A DNA stretch of 14,254 nucleotides from Spirochaetales bacterium UBA4629 (GCA_002406055.1 DHMZ01000021.1:3708-17961); one strand, 5' to 3'; numbered from the stretch's first letter, positions 1-7,876 are shown. Program-made: numbers and translations. The notes: generated by a model not told the origin, from the letters alone.

Positions 1-113
1 GCGCTATATGTGGCGCTAGAGATAGGGCCAACACCACATATACACTTAATCCATTCATCACCAAAGCCTTTTAATTCACTTGGATCGGAAGCAACTAATA
101 AAACCTTCTTCAT
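1..113 (-). CDS. Phosphorylase/MTA-SAH nucleosidase-like protein, N-terminal fragment
   Basis: Partial gene, cut by the window start; only the first 37 codons are present. The visible protein begins MKKVLLVASDPSELKGFG and continues to a GVGPISSATYSA stretch. A short beta strand at the N-terminus followed by a G-[VI]-G-P-x-x-A loop is typical of the purine nucleoside phosphorylase/MTA-SAH nucleosidase fold, including futalosine hydrolase-type enzymes, which cleave the N-glycosidic bond of adenosine-like nucleosides in the cytoplasm. The start codon overlaps the hexokinase stop as ATGA (113-110 on the minus strand), so it is the last visible gene of a minus-strand operon and probably translationally coupled; no separate Shine-Dalgarno is seen. 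Exact substrate cannot be judged from this fragment. Confidence 0.5.
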   Translation of the reverse strand, partial: MKKVLLVASDPSELKGFGDEWIKCICGVGPISSATYS

Positions 114-1393
114 ATCGATAAAGCAGAGATAGCTGCACCAATAATTGGTGAAGAATCTATATTAATAATCTTATAGAATGCATGGTTTTCCTTCTCTAAG
201 AACTTATCAAGATAGTATCGAGTATATGATTCTAGATAAGGAAGTTTATAGAAAGTAGTTCCATCTGCATTAATTACAACAGGGTGCAGAGGTGAGCTAT
301 TCTTTACACCCTTAAGAAGCGCACATGTTAAATTGATGGCAGTAAGCTTACTTGCTCTTATAATGATTGTTTTTAGTATCATATAGAGAGCTCTGTTGTC
401 TTCTTCGGTCATATTAACACTACCAAGTGTAGTGTTTTTGTCACAAGGAGATGAGATAAAAGCTCCTACATCTGTTGTTGATAGTTCTTTGATTTTTTCA
501 AAAGAAGTAGCAAAAAGAGGAGAAAAAACACCCTCTTTTACTGCTTTTTTCAAAACAAAGAAGCTAAAAGCCCCAATATATGCTCCACTTATTTTCTTTT
601 CCATATGGTACGAATTAGGGTCAGCTGTCGTCTCCATAAAGAGCTTATCTAAATCCGTAAGCTCTAAGTGTAAGCATCCTGACTCTGTATTAATAATCTG
701 GCTTCCTTCTTTTAGATTTAGCTTCTTAATATTACTATTGTTTTCGATATAAGCTGTATTAGTACCAGTACCAAGAATAAAGCCAACATAACCAGAAGCA
801 TCAATACAGCATTCACTCTTTGCTGCAAGAAGAGTAGCAACAGTGTCATTAACAACGCTTACCTTCATCTTTGATACATCGTATCCTCTAGATGAAAGGA
901 CAGCTAAAATCTCCTTTCCAAGAGGACGCCCTATTGTTTCAGGCGCTTTTATTTCCTTACTAAACATTAGAGGAATGCCATCATGATCCTTTGTTATTTC
1001 TGCAGCATAAGAAAAACAGAAACCAAGCCTATTACTTCTTCCCATAAATCTTTCAATGTTGTCAGCAAAGATAGAATAGAACTCTTTAGCACTAACCTCT
1101 TTCTTTACACCAGGCATCGCAACCTTCTTGAAGTCAGTAATAACAGGCTTACCATTATCATCAAAATGAAGAAGGCAAGTTCTAAAGTTTGTTCCGCCTG
1201 CATCCATTACAATAACATCTTCATTCTTTATTAACTTATCTGGGCTTTCAGCATAGGTTGGAATCATTCTAAGCGAGCTATCCTCTCCACATAGTCCCTT
1301 TTCCATCTCGCTAAAAAAGAGAGCCATAACGCTTCCTTCTTCAACAAATTCCTCTCCTAATTTATGCTCATAAAGAAATTCTCTATAATTCAT
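110..1393 (-). CDS. Hexokinase (eukaryotic-type hexokinase family)
   Basis: A 427-residue cytoplasmic sugar kinase that should phosphorylate glucose or another hexose with ATP, the entry step of glycolysis. Visible motifs: phosphate-1 DAGGTNFR at residues 64-71, LGFCFSYA (123-130, the family's LGFTFSFP), catalytic VNDTVATL (181-188, with D183 as probable base), adenosine/phosphate loop LGTGTN (207-212), NTESG (235-239) and PNSYHMEKKISGAYIG (259-274), where the glutamates match sugar-binding positions of yeast hexokinase. The usual WTKGF sugar-loop motif is replaced by FSKEI (144-148), keeping the lysine. Length matches single-domain hexokinases. A GAGGT Shine-Dalgarno lies 4-6 bases before the ATG and overlaps the stop codon of the upstream secreted-protein gene, so the two are coupled. 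Family assignment is firm; the preferred sugar is not determined. Confidence 0.9.
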   Translation of the reverse strand: MNYREFLYEHKLGEEFVEEGSVMALFFSEMEKGLCGEDSSLRMIPTYAESPDKLIKNEDVIVMDAGGTNFRTCLLHFDDNGKPVITDFKKVAMPGVKKEVSAKEFYSIFADNIERFMGRSNRLGFCFSYAAEITKDHDGIPLMFSKEIKAPETIGRPLGKEILAVLSSRGYDVSKMKVSVVNDTVATLLAAKSECCIDASGYVGFILGTGTNTAYIENNSNIKKLNLKEGSQIINTESGCLHLELTDLDKLFMETTADPNSYHMEKKISGAYIGAFSFFVLKKAVKEGVFSPLFATSFEKIKELSTTDVGAFISSPCDKNTTLGSVNMTEEDNRALYMILKTIIIRASKLTAINLTCALLKGVKNSSPLHPVVINADGTTFYKLPYLESYTRYYLDKFLEKENHAFYKIINIDSSPIIGAAISALSI

Positions 1394-1400
1394 TCTTACC

Positions 1401-2012
1401 TCACGCTTTTGTTAGTTTATACTTCAAACTTACCTTATAATATGTATCATTAACACTAATATCATTAGAGTAGACAGAAAGAATTCTATCACTACTTCCG
1501 TCTATATGAAGTGTTCCTTTTATAATGTAGCTTTTATTCTTTATTTTGAGAGTTAAATCTAAGTCTGCATCTATATCTATCGATGAGAGATCACTACTCA
1601 TTACAATGTCGAGAGTCTTAACTTCGCTATGCGTCGTTATCTTAATGCGCCCATTTGTAACTACCTCTCCCTTCTTATAATCGGCCTCTCTCAGTATCTC
1701 TTTTGTCTTAATCATAGAGGGATTACGTTGAGTCATATTAAAGAGAGCACTCTCCCATAGCGAGAGCTTCTTTGGCTTTGTTGAAAGGTTCTCTAAATAA
1801 AAAGAAGCATCTGAGTTTTTGTACTCAACACTAGATGGAATAATTAAATCATCATCTCCTTTCATCTTAACGCCATTTAGCGTAAGTTCTGGGATGGATG
1901 CACGACTAGAAATGGTTGCAAGAACAATTGTTTCTACCTCTTCAAAGCAAGGAGATGCAAAGAGAAAAAGAGAAAGAAAAAGAAGTGAAAATGCAATAAA
2001 CCATTTCTTCAT
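1401..2012 (-). CDS. Secreted protein of unknown function
   Basis: A 203-residue protein I do not recognise. Residues 1-19 form a classic signal peptide (basic MKK, then a hydrophobic run rich in L, F and S ending LFA-SP), so it is exported. Cys22 follows ASP, which is a poor lipobox, so a lipoprotein is unlikely. The mature part alternates hydrophobic and polar residues, with stretches such as LDIVMSSDLSSIDIDADLDL and YIIKGTLHIDG, suggesting an all-beta fold. It is first in the minus-strand operon ahead of hexokinase, with only 7 bases between its stop and the hexokinase ATG. The ATG at 2012 is supported by an in-frame stop shortly upstream and by the signal peptide, but its ribosome-binding site is weak. 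No function can be assigned. Confidence 0.75.
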   Translation of the reverse strand: MKKWFIAFSLLFLSLFLFASPCFEEVETIVLATISSRASIPELTLNGVKMKGDDDLIIPSSVEYKNSDASFYLENLSTKPKKLSLWESALFNMTQRNPSMIKTKEILREADYKKGEVVTNGRIKITTHSEVKTLDIVMSSDLSSIDIDADLDLTLKIKNKSYIIKGTLHIDGSSDRILSVYSNDISVNDTYYKVSLKYKLTKA

Positions 2013-2081
2013 TGCTTTAGTCTACCCTTTTTTCTAATTTGGGCAATATCCGAGAGTCAATTTGTTTGTTAGAATATAGCT
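2013..2081. promoter_or_regulatory. Divergent promoter region between the secreted-protein and sbcB genes
   Basis: This 69-base gap must hold promoters for both operons. On the minus strand TTGACT (2060-2055) matches five of six bases of the -35 consensus, with a weak TAGAAA (2036-2031) 18 bases downstream. On the plus strand TAGAAT (2070-2075) is a fair -10 box ending 6 bases before the sbcB ATG; no good -35 accompanies it. The elements are read by eye and untested. Confidence 0.4.
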
Positions 2082-3491
2082 ATGAGCTCAACTTTTCTTT
2101 TCTATGACTTAGAAACATTTGGCCTTGATAGCCACTATGATAGAATTGCCCAAGCTGCAGCGGTAAGAACAGATATGGACCTCAATATTATCGGACCACC
2201 TCTTCTTCTTTACTCAAAGCTTTCGCCGGACTATTTACCATCTCCCGAATCATGTCTTGTAACAGGCATAACTCCTCAGATGGTAAATGAGAAGGGAATG
2301 CCTGAAGCTGAGATGATAAAAATTCTTCTTAGAGAGATGATGGTTCCATCTACTATTACATGTGGCTATAACTCAGTCAACTTTGACGATGAGTGCATAA
2401 GAACCACTCTATATCGCAATCTCTATGACCCATACGAAAGAGAATACAAGAATGGATGCTCAAGATGGGACATTATAAATCTCGTTAGGGCAACAAGAGA
2501 CTTGCGCCCAGAAGGCCTTATCTTTACCAAGAAAAACAGTGAGGGTTATACCTCTTTTAAGCTTACAGACTTAACAGAAGAAAACAACATCGACCAAGTT
2601 GGAGCTCATGATGCCCTAGTTGATGTATATGCAACAATTAACCTAGCTAAGCTAATTAAAGAAAAGCAACCTAAACTCTTTTCGTGGGCACTAGAGCATA
2701 GAGGAAAAGAATCAATAAAAACGGTAGTTGATCCAAATAAGAGAATGCCATTTTTGTGTACAAGTTCGGCCTTTGTGTCGCCTAGTGGCAACACTCACCC
2801 ACTACTTCCTCTTTTCTATGGCAACAGAAATGATCTTTGGTGTTTTGACTTGACATATTCGCTTCCACAAAGAGTTGCACTTGATAACTACAAAGAGACA
2901 GGGCTCTATAGGCTAAGTACAAATAAGTGTCCGTTTGTTGCTCCCATTAGTACACTAAGTAAAGAAGCTGAAAAACGCTTAAGCTTTACGAAGGAAGAAA
3001 TTCTTAATAAAGCTAAAGAAATATATAAGCTTTCATATTTCAAAGCAGAAGATTTTTCTTCACCTTTTGATGAAGCACCAAAGCAAACTGACATAGATCC
3101 AGATTTATCGCTCTATGGTTCATTTATATCGCGTGACGATAAAAACAGACTGCAGACTATCCAAAACCTAAGTCCACGCGCTAAACTTATGGGCGAAGGA
3201 AGTATTCCTTTTGACGACCCAAAGTACCATAAGCTTGTTTGGCGCCAAGTTGGACGCAACTGGCCTGAAAGCTTAGATGAAGAAGGAAAGAAAAAATGGA
3301 AAAATTGGTGTGCCTCAAGACTCCTTAGCCCACCTGTTAAGGAAGCACAGTCAATAGAGAGCTACCTTAAGACATGTAATGAAAAATTCAATAGTCTTGA
3401 AATAAGTGGAACAAATAAAAAAATTATTCTTTCACTCATTGAATATGGTGAAAAGCTAAAAAAAACAATAATAAACGGAGAGGAAAAATGA
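2082..3491 (+). CDS. sbcB: Exodeoxyribonuclease I (3'-5' ssDNA exonuclease)
   Basis: A 469-residue DnaQ-superfamily exonuclease that degrades single-stranded DNA 3' to 5' in recombination and mismatch repair; E. coli ExoI has 475 residues. The Exo I motif is YDLETFG (8-14, metal ligands D9 and E11). Exo II is GYNSVNFDDECIRTTLYRN (95-113, D102/D103). SRWD and LRPEG (141-145) follow as in ExoI, and Exo III is GAHDALVDVYATI (174-186, H176 and D181). The C-terminal SH3-like/helical half ends with the family-typical RNWPESLDEEGKKKW region. All catalytic residues are present. The ATG is only eight residues before catalytic D9, so the start cannot be much later. No Shine-Dalgarno precedes it, and a -10-like box lies close upstream. 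First gene of a plus-strand operon; its TGA overlaps the prfA ATG (ATGA). Confidence 0.93.
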   Translation: MSSTFLFYDLETFGLDSHYDRIAQAAAVRTDMDLNIIGPPLLLYSKLSPDYLPSPESCLVTGITPQMVNEKGMPEAEMIKILLREMMVPSTITCGYNSVNFDDECIRTTLYRNLYDPYEREYKNGCSRWDIINLVRATRDLRPEGLIFTKKNSEGYTSFKLTDLTEENNIDQVGAHDALVDVYATINLAKLIKEKQPKLFSWALEHRGKESIKTVVDPNKRMPFLCTSSAFVSPSGNTHPLLPLFYGNRNDLWCFDLTYSLPQRVALDNYKETGLYRLSTNKCPFVAPISTLSKEAEKRLSFTKEEILNKAKEIYKLSYFKAEDFSSPFDEAPKQTDIDPDLSLYGSFISRDDKNRLQTIQNLSPRAKLMGEGSIPFDDPKYHKLVWRQVGRNWPESLDEEGKKKWKNWCASRLLSPPVKEAQSIESYLKTCNEKFNSLEISGTNKKIILSLIEYGEKLKKTIINGEEK

Positions 3492-4570
3492 GTTCAGAGC
3501 TACTAGAAAAGCTCCCTTCATTTAAAGAGCAACTTGAAGAGTTAGATAAGACACTAAGTCTTCCAGAAACAATGAATAATATGAAGCTCTACAAAGAAAA
3601 GATGGTAGAGCGTTCACATATTGCCCCTATTGTTGAGAAATTAGAGGAAATAGAAAAGGCTGAAAAAGAACTCTTAGACAATGAAGAGCTTTTGAAAATT
3701 GAAACAGACTCAGACATGATCGAGATGGCAAAGGAAGAGATAGCGTCTCTTAAAGAGAAAATCGAAAAAGAAGAAAAGGAATGTAAGGTTCTTCTTGTTC
3801 CACCAGATCCGCTAGAAGGTAAGAACATTATCATGGAAATAAGAGCAGGAACAGGTGGAGAAGAGGCTGCCCTCTTTGCTGCAGACATCTTTAGAATGTA
3901 TACACACTACGCAGAGAAAAAACATTGGAAAATTGAAATAATGAACCAAAATGAAACAGAGCGTGGCGGATACAAGGAAATTGTCTGTTCTATCTCAGGA
4001 AAGGATGTCTACGGCTCAATGCGTTACGAGTCTGGTGTACATAGAGTTCAAAGAGTTCCTGAGACAGAGTCTGGAGGACGAATACATACATCTGCAATAA
4101 CAGTCGCTATCCTTCCAGAAGCTGAAGAGACAGATATAGTAATAAACGAAAAAGATTTAAAGATTGATGTTATGCGCGCAGGTGGCCCTGGTGGACAGTG
4201 CGTCAACACAACAGATAGCGCTGTTAGAATTACCCATATTCCAACAGGCATTGTTGTTATACAGCAAGATGAGAAGTCTCAGCTAAAGAATAAAAACAAA
4301 GCTATGAGAGTACTTCGCTCTAGACTCTTTGAGATGGAAGAAGCTCGTAAGCAAAAAGAACGCAGTGACGCAAGAAAGAGCATGGTTGGTTCTGGTGACC
4401 GAAGTGAAAGAATTAGAACATACAACTATCCTCAAAATAGGTGTACAGATCATAGAGTAAACCTTACTTCATATAACCTAGAAGGTGTACTCAATGGAGA
4501 ATTAGATGAGTTCATCGAAGCTTTAAAGATTAAAGCTGGTGAAGAAGCTCTCAATAATGCTAATAGCTAA
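3488..4570 (+). CDS. prfA: Peptide chain release factor 1
   Basis: A 360-residue class I release factor that recognises UAA/UAG on the ribosome and triggers peptidyl-tRNA hydrolysis. The codon-recognition tripeptide region reads PET at 191-193, inside VQRVPETESGGRIHTSA; this fits RF1 (P-x-T) and excludes RF2 (SPF). The catalytic GGQ is at 235-237, within RAGGPGGQCVNTTDSAVRIT. Next comes the conserved QQDEKSQLKNKNKAM region, then GDRSERIRTYNYPQNRCTDHR. The N-terminal ~100 residues are a charged helical/coiled-coil domain as expected. Translation should be efficient: GGAGAGG lies just before the ATG, which overlaps the sbcB stop (ATGA). The prmC gene follows with a TAATG overlap, the common prfA-prmC arrangement. 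Length and motifs are normal. Confidence 0.97.
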   Translation: MSSELLEKLPSFKEQLEELDKTLSLPETMNNMKLYKEKMVERSHIAPIVEKLEEIEKAEKELLDNEELLKIETDSDMIEMAKEEIASLKEKIEKEEKECKVLLVPPDPLEGKNIIMEIRAGTGGEEAALFAADIFRMYTHYAEKKHWKIEIMNQNETERGGYKEIVCSISGKDVYGSMRYESGVHRVQRVPETESGGRIHTSAITVAILPEAEETDIVINEKDLKIDVMRAGGPGGQCVNTTDSAVRITHIPTGIVVIQQDEKSQLKNKNKAMRVLRSRLFEMEEARKQKERSDARKSMVGSGDRSERIRTYNYPQNRCTDHRVNLTSYNLEGVLNGELDEFIEALKIKAGEEALNNANS

Positions 4571-5406
4571 TGACTCTATTTGAATTAAAAAGAGAAATTG
4601 TCAAGCTACTATCGTCTCTAGAGGACCCTTATCTTGAAGCGAGGGTCCTCCTCAATAGCTTAGGCTTTTCTAGTCTTGATCAAATAACGAAAAAAGAGTT
4701 AGACGTTCCCGAAGACAAAGTAGGACTTGCACTTAAGAAAGCCCAAGAGAGAAGAGATGGGCGTCCTATGGCATACATAACAAATGAAAAAGAGTTCTAC
4801 GGACTTTCATTCTACGTCGATGAGAATGTTCTAATACCACGCCCAGATACAGAAATAATTGTCGAAAAGGCTATAACTCTTTACAAAGAAAAGAATTACA
4901 AAGGCAATATACTTGACTTATGTACAGGTAGTGGCGCTATAGCAACAGCTATAAGTTATACTCTGAATAAGGATGTCCTTTTTTCAGATATCTCCCCTTC
5001 TGCTCTAGATATTGCTATTCGCAATTACGAAAATCTTACAAAGAAAAAAGCCAATGCAAGGCTTGGAGACCTTTTTGAGCCTTGGGACGACGCAAAGTTT
5101 TCACTAATTGCTACTAACCCACCATATCTTACTCCCATTTGGTACGAAAGCGTAAGCAAAGAGGTAAAGAAAGAGCCAGTTAATGCACTCATTAATTGTG
5201 GAGATGATGGCTTAGATATTATCAAAAAGATAATATCATCATCTGTAAATCACTTAGAAAAAAATGGTACACTGCTAATTGAGTGTGATTACAGACAAAT
5301 AAAAGATGTCTCTTTACTTTTGAGAGAAAGTGGCTTTTCTTCTATAGGAGTAGAGAAAGATTTAGGCGGAAGAGATAGGGTAATATATGGAGAATACAAA
5401 GACTGA
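4570..5406 (+). CDS. prmC: Release factor glutamine N5-methyltransferase
   Basis: A 278-residue SAM-dependent methyltransferase that methylates the glutamine of the GGQ motif in release factors, raising termination efficiency. It has the PrmC N-terminal helical domain, then the conserved ENVLIPRPDTE (85-95), SAM-binding motif I ILDLCTGSGAIA (114-125), an acidic motif-II position FSDISPSALDIA (138-149), and the catalytic NPPY at 183-186, which positions the amide nitrogen of the substrate. It ends in the family-typical DLGGRDRVIYGE. E. coli PrmC has 277 residues. Its start overlaps the prfA stop by one base (TAATG), and its own end overlaps the rel start by 20 bases, so the three genes are almost certainly cotranscribed and partly coupled. 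The substrate encoded next door is RF1 itself. Confidence 0.95.
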   Translation: MTLFELKREIVKLLSSLEDPYLEARVLLNSLGFSSLDQITKKELDVPEDKVGLALKKAQERRDGRPMAYITNEKEFYGLSFYVDENVLIPRPDTEIIVEKAITLYKEKNYKGNILDLCTGSGAIATAISYTLNKDVLFSDISPSALDIAIRNYENLTKKKANARLGDLFEPWDDAKFSLIATNPPYLTPIWYESVSKEVKKEPVNALINCGDDGLDIIKKIISSSVNHLEKNGTLLIECDYRQIKDVSLLLRESGFSSIGVEKDLGGRDRVIYGEYKD

Positions 5407-7462
5407 ACTAACAACTATAGAGAATAGAGAAGATTCATTCCCTAATAAAGAACTTGTCGATAGATTTGTTTCAAGAATCCTAAATTACTCAGACGAAGAC
5501 AAAGAAAAAATCTCTGCCGCTGCTGTCTTTGCAGCAAAAAAACATGGAGATCAAAAAAGAAAGAGTGGTGAGCCTTATTTAATCCATCCTATTGCTGTTG
5601 CGGAGATATTGATGAGCTTCAATATGGATGCAGATACAGTTTGTGCTGGCCTCTTACATGATACCATTGAAGATACAGGAACTACTGAAGAGGAGATAGC
5701 ATCTCTCTTTGGCAAAGAAGTTGGGATAATGGTTCAAGCTGTTACCAAAATTACTCGTATCACTCAAGATAAATCCATTCAAGAAGCAGAGACAATCAAG
5801 AAGATGTTCTTTGCCATGTCGAAGGATCTACGTGTAATTTTGATAAAATTAGCCGATAAGCTTCACAATATGAGGACACTCTCAGGGTTAAGTAGCGAAC
5901 GTCGTATTGCCTATGCGCGTGATTGTTTAGATATCTTCGCACCTATTGCAGATAGCCTTGGTATGCAAACATTAAAAAGTGAGCTAGAAGATCTATCACT
6001 TAAAGCACTTAAGCCTGAAAGCTATGATTATATTTCTACATACCTATTAGAGAGAAAGAGTGAATATACAGCATTTATTAAGCAAGTATCTAAAGCCATA
6101 GAAGAAGCATGCAAGAAAGAAGGACTACAGAATATTGAAGTATCAGGAAGAGTAAAGCATGCCTACTCTATCTACATGAAAATAAAGAAGAGAAAGAAGG
6201 AGATTGATGAAATCTACGACATTCTCGGCATAAGAGTAATATGTAATACCACAGTCGAATGCTACACAATTCTTGGTATTATTCACTCTATGTGGATTCC
6301 TATTGAGGGCAGATTTAAAGATTACATTGCTATGCCTAAGGCTAACAATTACCAATCTCTACATACAACTGTTTTGGGACCACAGAACAAGCACCTTGAG
6401 ATACAAATAAGAACTTGGGAGATGCATAAAACAGCTGAAGAAGGTGTTGCAGCCCATTGGGCTTATAAAGCATCCTCTGGTAGTGAAAGTGGTACATGGA
6501 AAAACATGGATTCCATTAACTACCAAAAAATTGTAAAGAAGATTAAATCATGGTCTAAGGAAATAGAGCAATCTGAAGACTATATGGAAGAGATTAAGAA
6601 TGAACTATTAAAAGATTCCATCGTAGTCTTTACTCCACAAGGGCATGTTATTGAGCTCCCAGTAGGATCTACAGCACTCGACTTTGCCTACAAAATTCAT
6701 ACTGAAGTTGGTAATCATTGCTCCGGTGCAAGAGCAGATGGCTCTATAATTCCTTTAAACAAGCCACTACAAAATACTCAAATAGTTGAGATCATGACCT
6801 CACCTTCAGCGCACCCAAACCAACAATGGTTAGAGGCAGCAGCATCTTCATCAACTAAAAAGAAGATTAAAGCTTGGCTAAACAAATACCAAAGCGACTT
6901 TGTTCCGGAGATTAAAGCTGCTGAAAAGAAACCAGTAGTTCAGCCTAAAAAAGAACTTAATAATCCTGCTAAGCTTATTAATGGAACGCTATCGTATGTT
7001 TCACCTGAGACAAAAGGAACGTTAATGGTTGGCGAAGACTCGAATGTAATGTATTCATTCGCAAAGTGCTGTAACCCAATGCAAGGTGATGATGTGGTTG
7101 CATATATTACGAGAGGAAGGGGATATATTATTCACCGTAAGGATTGTTCAAACCTTAAGCATATGGCAGAGGTTGGCGAAAGAACAGTCTCTGTAAAGTG
7201 GACAGGAGACGAAATGATGAAGCGCTACAGAATCGTCTCAAAAATTGATGCAGATATCTTCGGGCAGATAGATAATGCTGTTCGTAGCCATGGAGGTAGA
7301 CTCAGAAAGGGAACCCTAGGCGTCGATGCAAATAGGCTTACAGGTGACTTTACTATCATTGCTGAAAATGAAGATGCCATCAGAAAATGTACTGCTGCTA
7401 TAAGAACTATTCCTACAGTAATCGAACTAACGGGACTCTCAACCCAAAACGGAGGTAAATGA
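5387..7462 (+). CDS. rel: Bifunctional (p)ppGpp synthetase/hydrolase (Rel/SpoT family)
   Basis: A 691-residue long RSH enzyme controlling the stringent response by making and degrading (p)ppGpp. The HD hydrolase domain shows H53, IHP (H67), LLHDTIEDT (89-97, H91-D92 and E95-D96) and LADKLHNMRTL (155-165), so it looks active. The synthetase domain contains YDILGIRVI (277-285) and GRFKDYIAMPKANNYQSLHT (308-327). The RFKD version (RxKD) is that of bifunctional enzymes, unlike ExDD of monofunctional RelA. A TGS domain follows (about 411-471), then a zinc-finger-like region with C561, C562, H583 and C587, and a C-terminal ACT domain (about 612-685). No domain is missing. The start at 5387 gives a 20-base overlap with prmC; TAGGGT lies a few bases upstream. 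As the only RSH in view it may be the cell's single Rel. Confidence 0.95.
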   Translation: MENTKTELTTIENREDSFPNKELVDRFVSRILNYSDEDKEKISAAAVFAAKKHGDQKRKSGEPYLIHPIAVAEILMSFNMDADTVCAGLLHDTIEDTGTTEEEIASLFGKEVGIMVQAVTKITRITQDKSIQEAETIKKMFFAMSKDLRVILIKLADKLHNMRTLSGLSSERRIAYARDCLDIFAPIADSLGMQTLKSELEDLSLKALKPESYDYISTYLLERKSEYTAFIKQVSKAIEEACKKEGLQNIEVSGRVKHAYSIYMKIKKRKKEIDEIYDILGIRVICNTTVECYTILGIIHSMWIPIEGRFKDYIAMPKANNYQSLHTTVLGPQNKHLEIQIRTWEMHKTAEEGVAAHWAYKASSGSESGTWKNMDSINYQKIVKKIKSWSKEIEQSEDYMEEIKNELLKDSIVVFTPQGHVIELPVGSTALDFAYKIHTEVGNHCSGARADGSIIPLNKPLQNTQIVEIMTSPSAHPNQQWLEAAASSSTKKKIKAWLNKYQSDFVPEIKAAEKKPVVQPKKELNNPAKLINGTLSYVSPETKGTLMVGEDSNVMYSFAKCCNPMQGDDVVAYITRGRGYIIHRKDCSNLKHMAEVGERTVSVKWTGDEMMKRYRIVSKIDADIFGQIDNAVRSHGGRLRKGTLGVDANRLTGDFTIIAENEDAIRKCTAAIRTIPTVIELTGLSTQNGGK

Positions 7463-7463
7463 G

Positions 7464-7700
7464 ATGTTTGGAATTTTAATTCTTTTTGCTGTTGTTTTTA
7501 TTATTGTTCTTGCTTTTAAGAAAGATAAAACTGTTACAACAATCACTCGTAAGGATGAAAACGGAAAGGAAATAACAGAAACAATAGAAACAGAGCATCA
7601 CAGTGCCGCAAGAACTGCAGCTAAGATTGTAGTTATAATCATTCTGTCACTAATAATTCTAAGCCTAATAATTATGCTTATTGCTTTGAATTCTGTATGA
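7464..7700 (+). CDS. Small two-helix membrane protein
   Basis: A 78-residue protein without a family I recognise. Residues 2-17 are one hydrophobic helix and residues 53-75 (AKIVVIIILSLIILSLIIML) a second. They flank a polar loop of about 35 residues rich in K, T and E (KDKTVTTITRKDENGKEITE). It should sit in the inner membrane as a hairpin. A strong GGAGG (7452-7456) lies 7 bases before the ATG, and the start is one base after the rel stop, so this looks a genuine last gene of the housekeeping operon and not noise. Any link to (p)ppGpp signalling would rest on position alone. Confidence 0.75.
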   Translation: MFGILILFAVVFIIVLAFKKDKTVTTITRKDENGKEITETIETEHHSAARTAAKIVVIIILSLIILSLIIMLIALNSV

Positions 7701-7820
7701 ATGAGCATGCTTTTCAAACGATAAAGGTATAGCGATATTTAAGCATTTGTTTTTAAATTTGCAAGCTCCGTTTTGCCTATAGATGTTAAATCTTTTTACC
7801 CAAAAATAACATATGGAAAG
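7701..7820. other. Intergenic spacer between the housekeeping operon and the peptide locus
   Basis: AT-rich, with no convincing ORF or RNA gene. A convincing intrinsic terminator is not seen: ATGCTT (7707-7712) can pair with AAGCAT (7741-7746), which is followed by TTGTTTTT, but the loop is 28 bases. GCAA/TTGC (7761-7776) gives only a four-pair stem. One TATAGAT copy (7778-7784) matches the repeats in the downstream promoter. Confidence 0.5.
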
Positions 7821-7849
7821 TTGACAGTATAGAAAACGCAATCTATATT
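7821..7849 (+). promoter_or_regulatory. Near-consensus sigma-70-type promoter of the peptide locus
   Basis: A perfect -35 box TTGACA (7821-7826) is followed, after exactly 17 bases, by TATATT (7844-7849, five of six matches to TATAAT). The predicted transcript starts near 7856, leaving a leader of about 20 bases before the precursor ATG at 7877. It is the best promoter in the window and implies strong transcription when not repressed. Confidence 0.75.
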
Positions 7850-7860
7850 TTTTTATAGAT
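7828..7860. repeat. Alternating TATAGA/TCTATA repeats over the promoter; candidate operator
   Basis: TATAGA occurs at 7828-7833, its reverse complement TCTATA at 7842-7847, and TATAGA again at 7854-7859. The last two sit in a perfect inverted repeat with arms ATCTATA (7841-7847) and TATAGAT (7854-7860) around six T's, covering the -10 box and predicted start site. A further TATAGAT lies upstream at 7778-7784. Since the left arm lies upstream of the likely start of transcription, a DNA operator is more likely than an RNA hairpin. The low base complexity means chance cannot be excluded. Confidence 0.45.
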
Positions 7861-7863
7861 TAA

Positions 7864-7869
7864 GAGGGG
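7864..7869 (+). promoter_or_regulatory. Strong ribosome-binding site of the precursor gene
   Basis: GAGGGG lies 7 bases before the ATG at 7877 and fixes that start. It contrasts with the lack of any such site before the maturase gene at 8154. Confidence 0.7.
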
Positions 7870-7876
7870 AAAACAA

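Noticed and set aside
396..752. Plus-strand 118-codon open frame opposite the hexokinase gene
   Set aside because: The minus-strand frame carries clear hexokinase motifs throughout; the plus-strand product has no recognisable features.
1401..2012. Lipoprotein assignment for the secreted protein, based on Cys22
   Set aside because: The residues before Cys22 are ASP; proline at -1 is not compatible with a lipobox even under loose spirochaete rules.
7707..7755. Possible terminator after the housekeeping operon (ATGCTT/AAGCAT followed by T's)
   Set aside because: Six pairs with a 28-base loop, flanked by mismatches, is too weak to call.
7841..7860. Inverted repeat read as an RNA hairpin or terminator in the leader
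   Set aside because: With the predicted start near 7856 the left arm would not be transcribed, so a DNA operator fits better.
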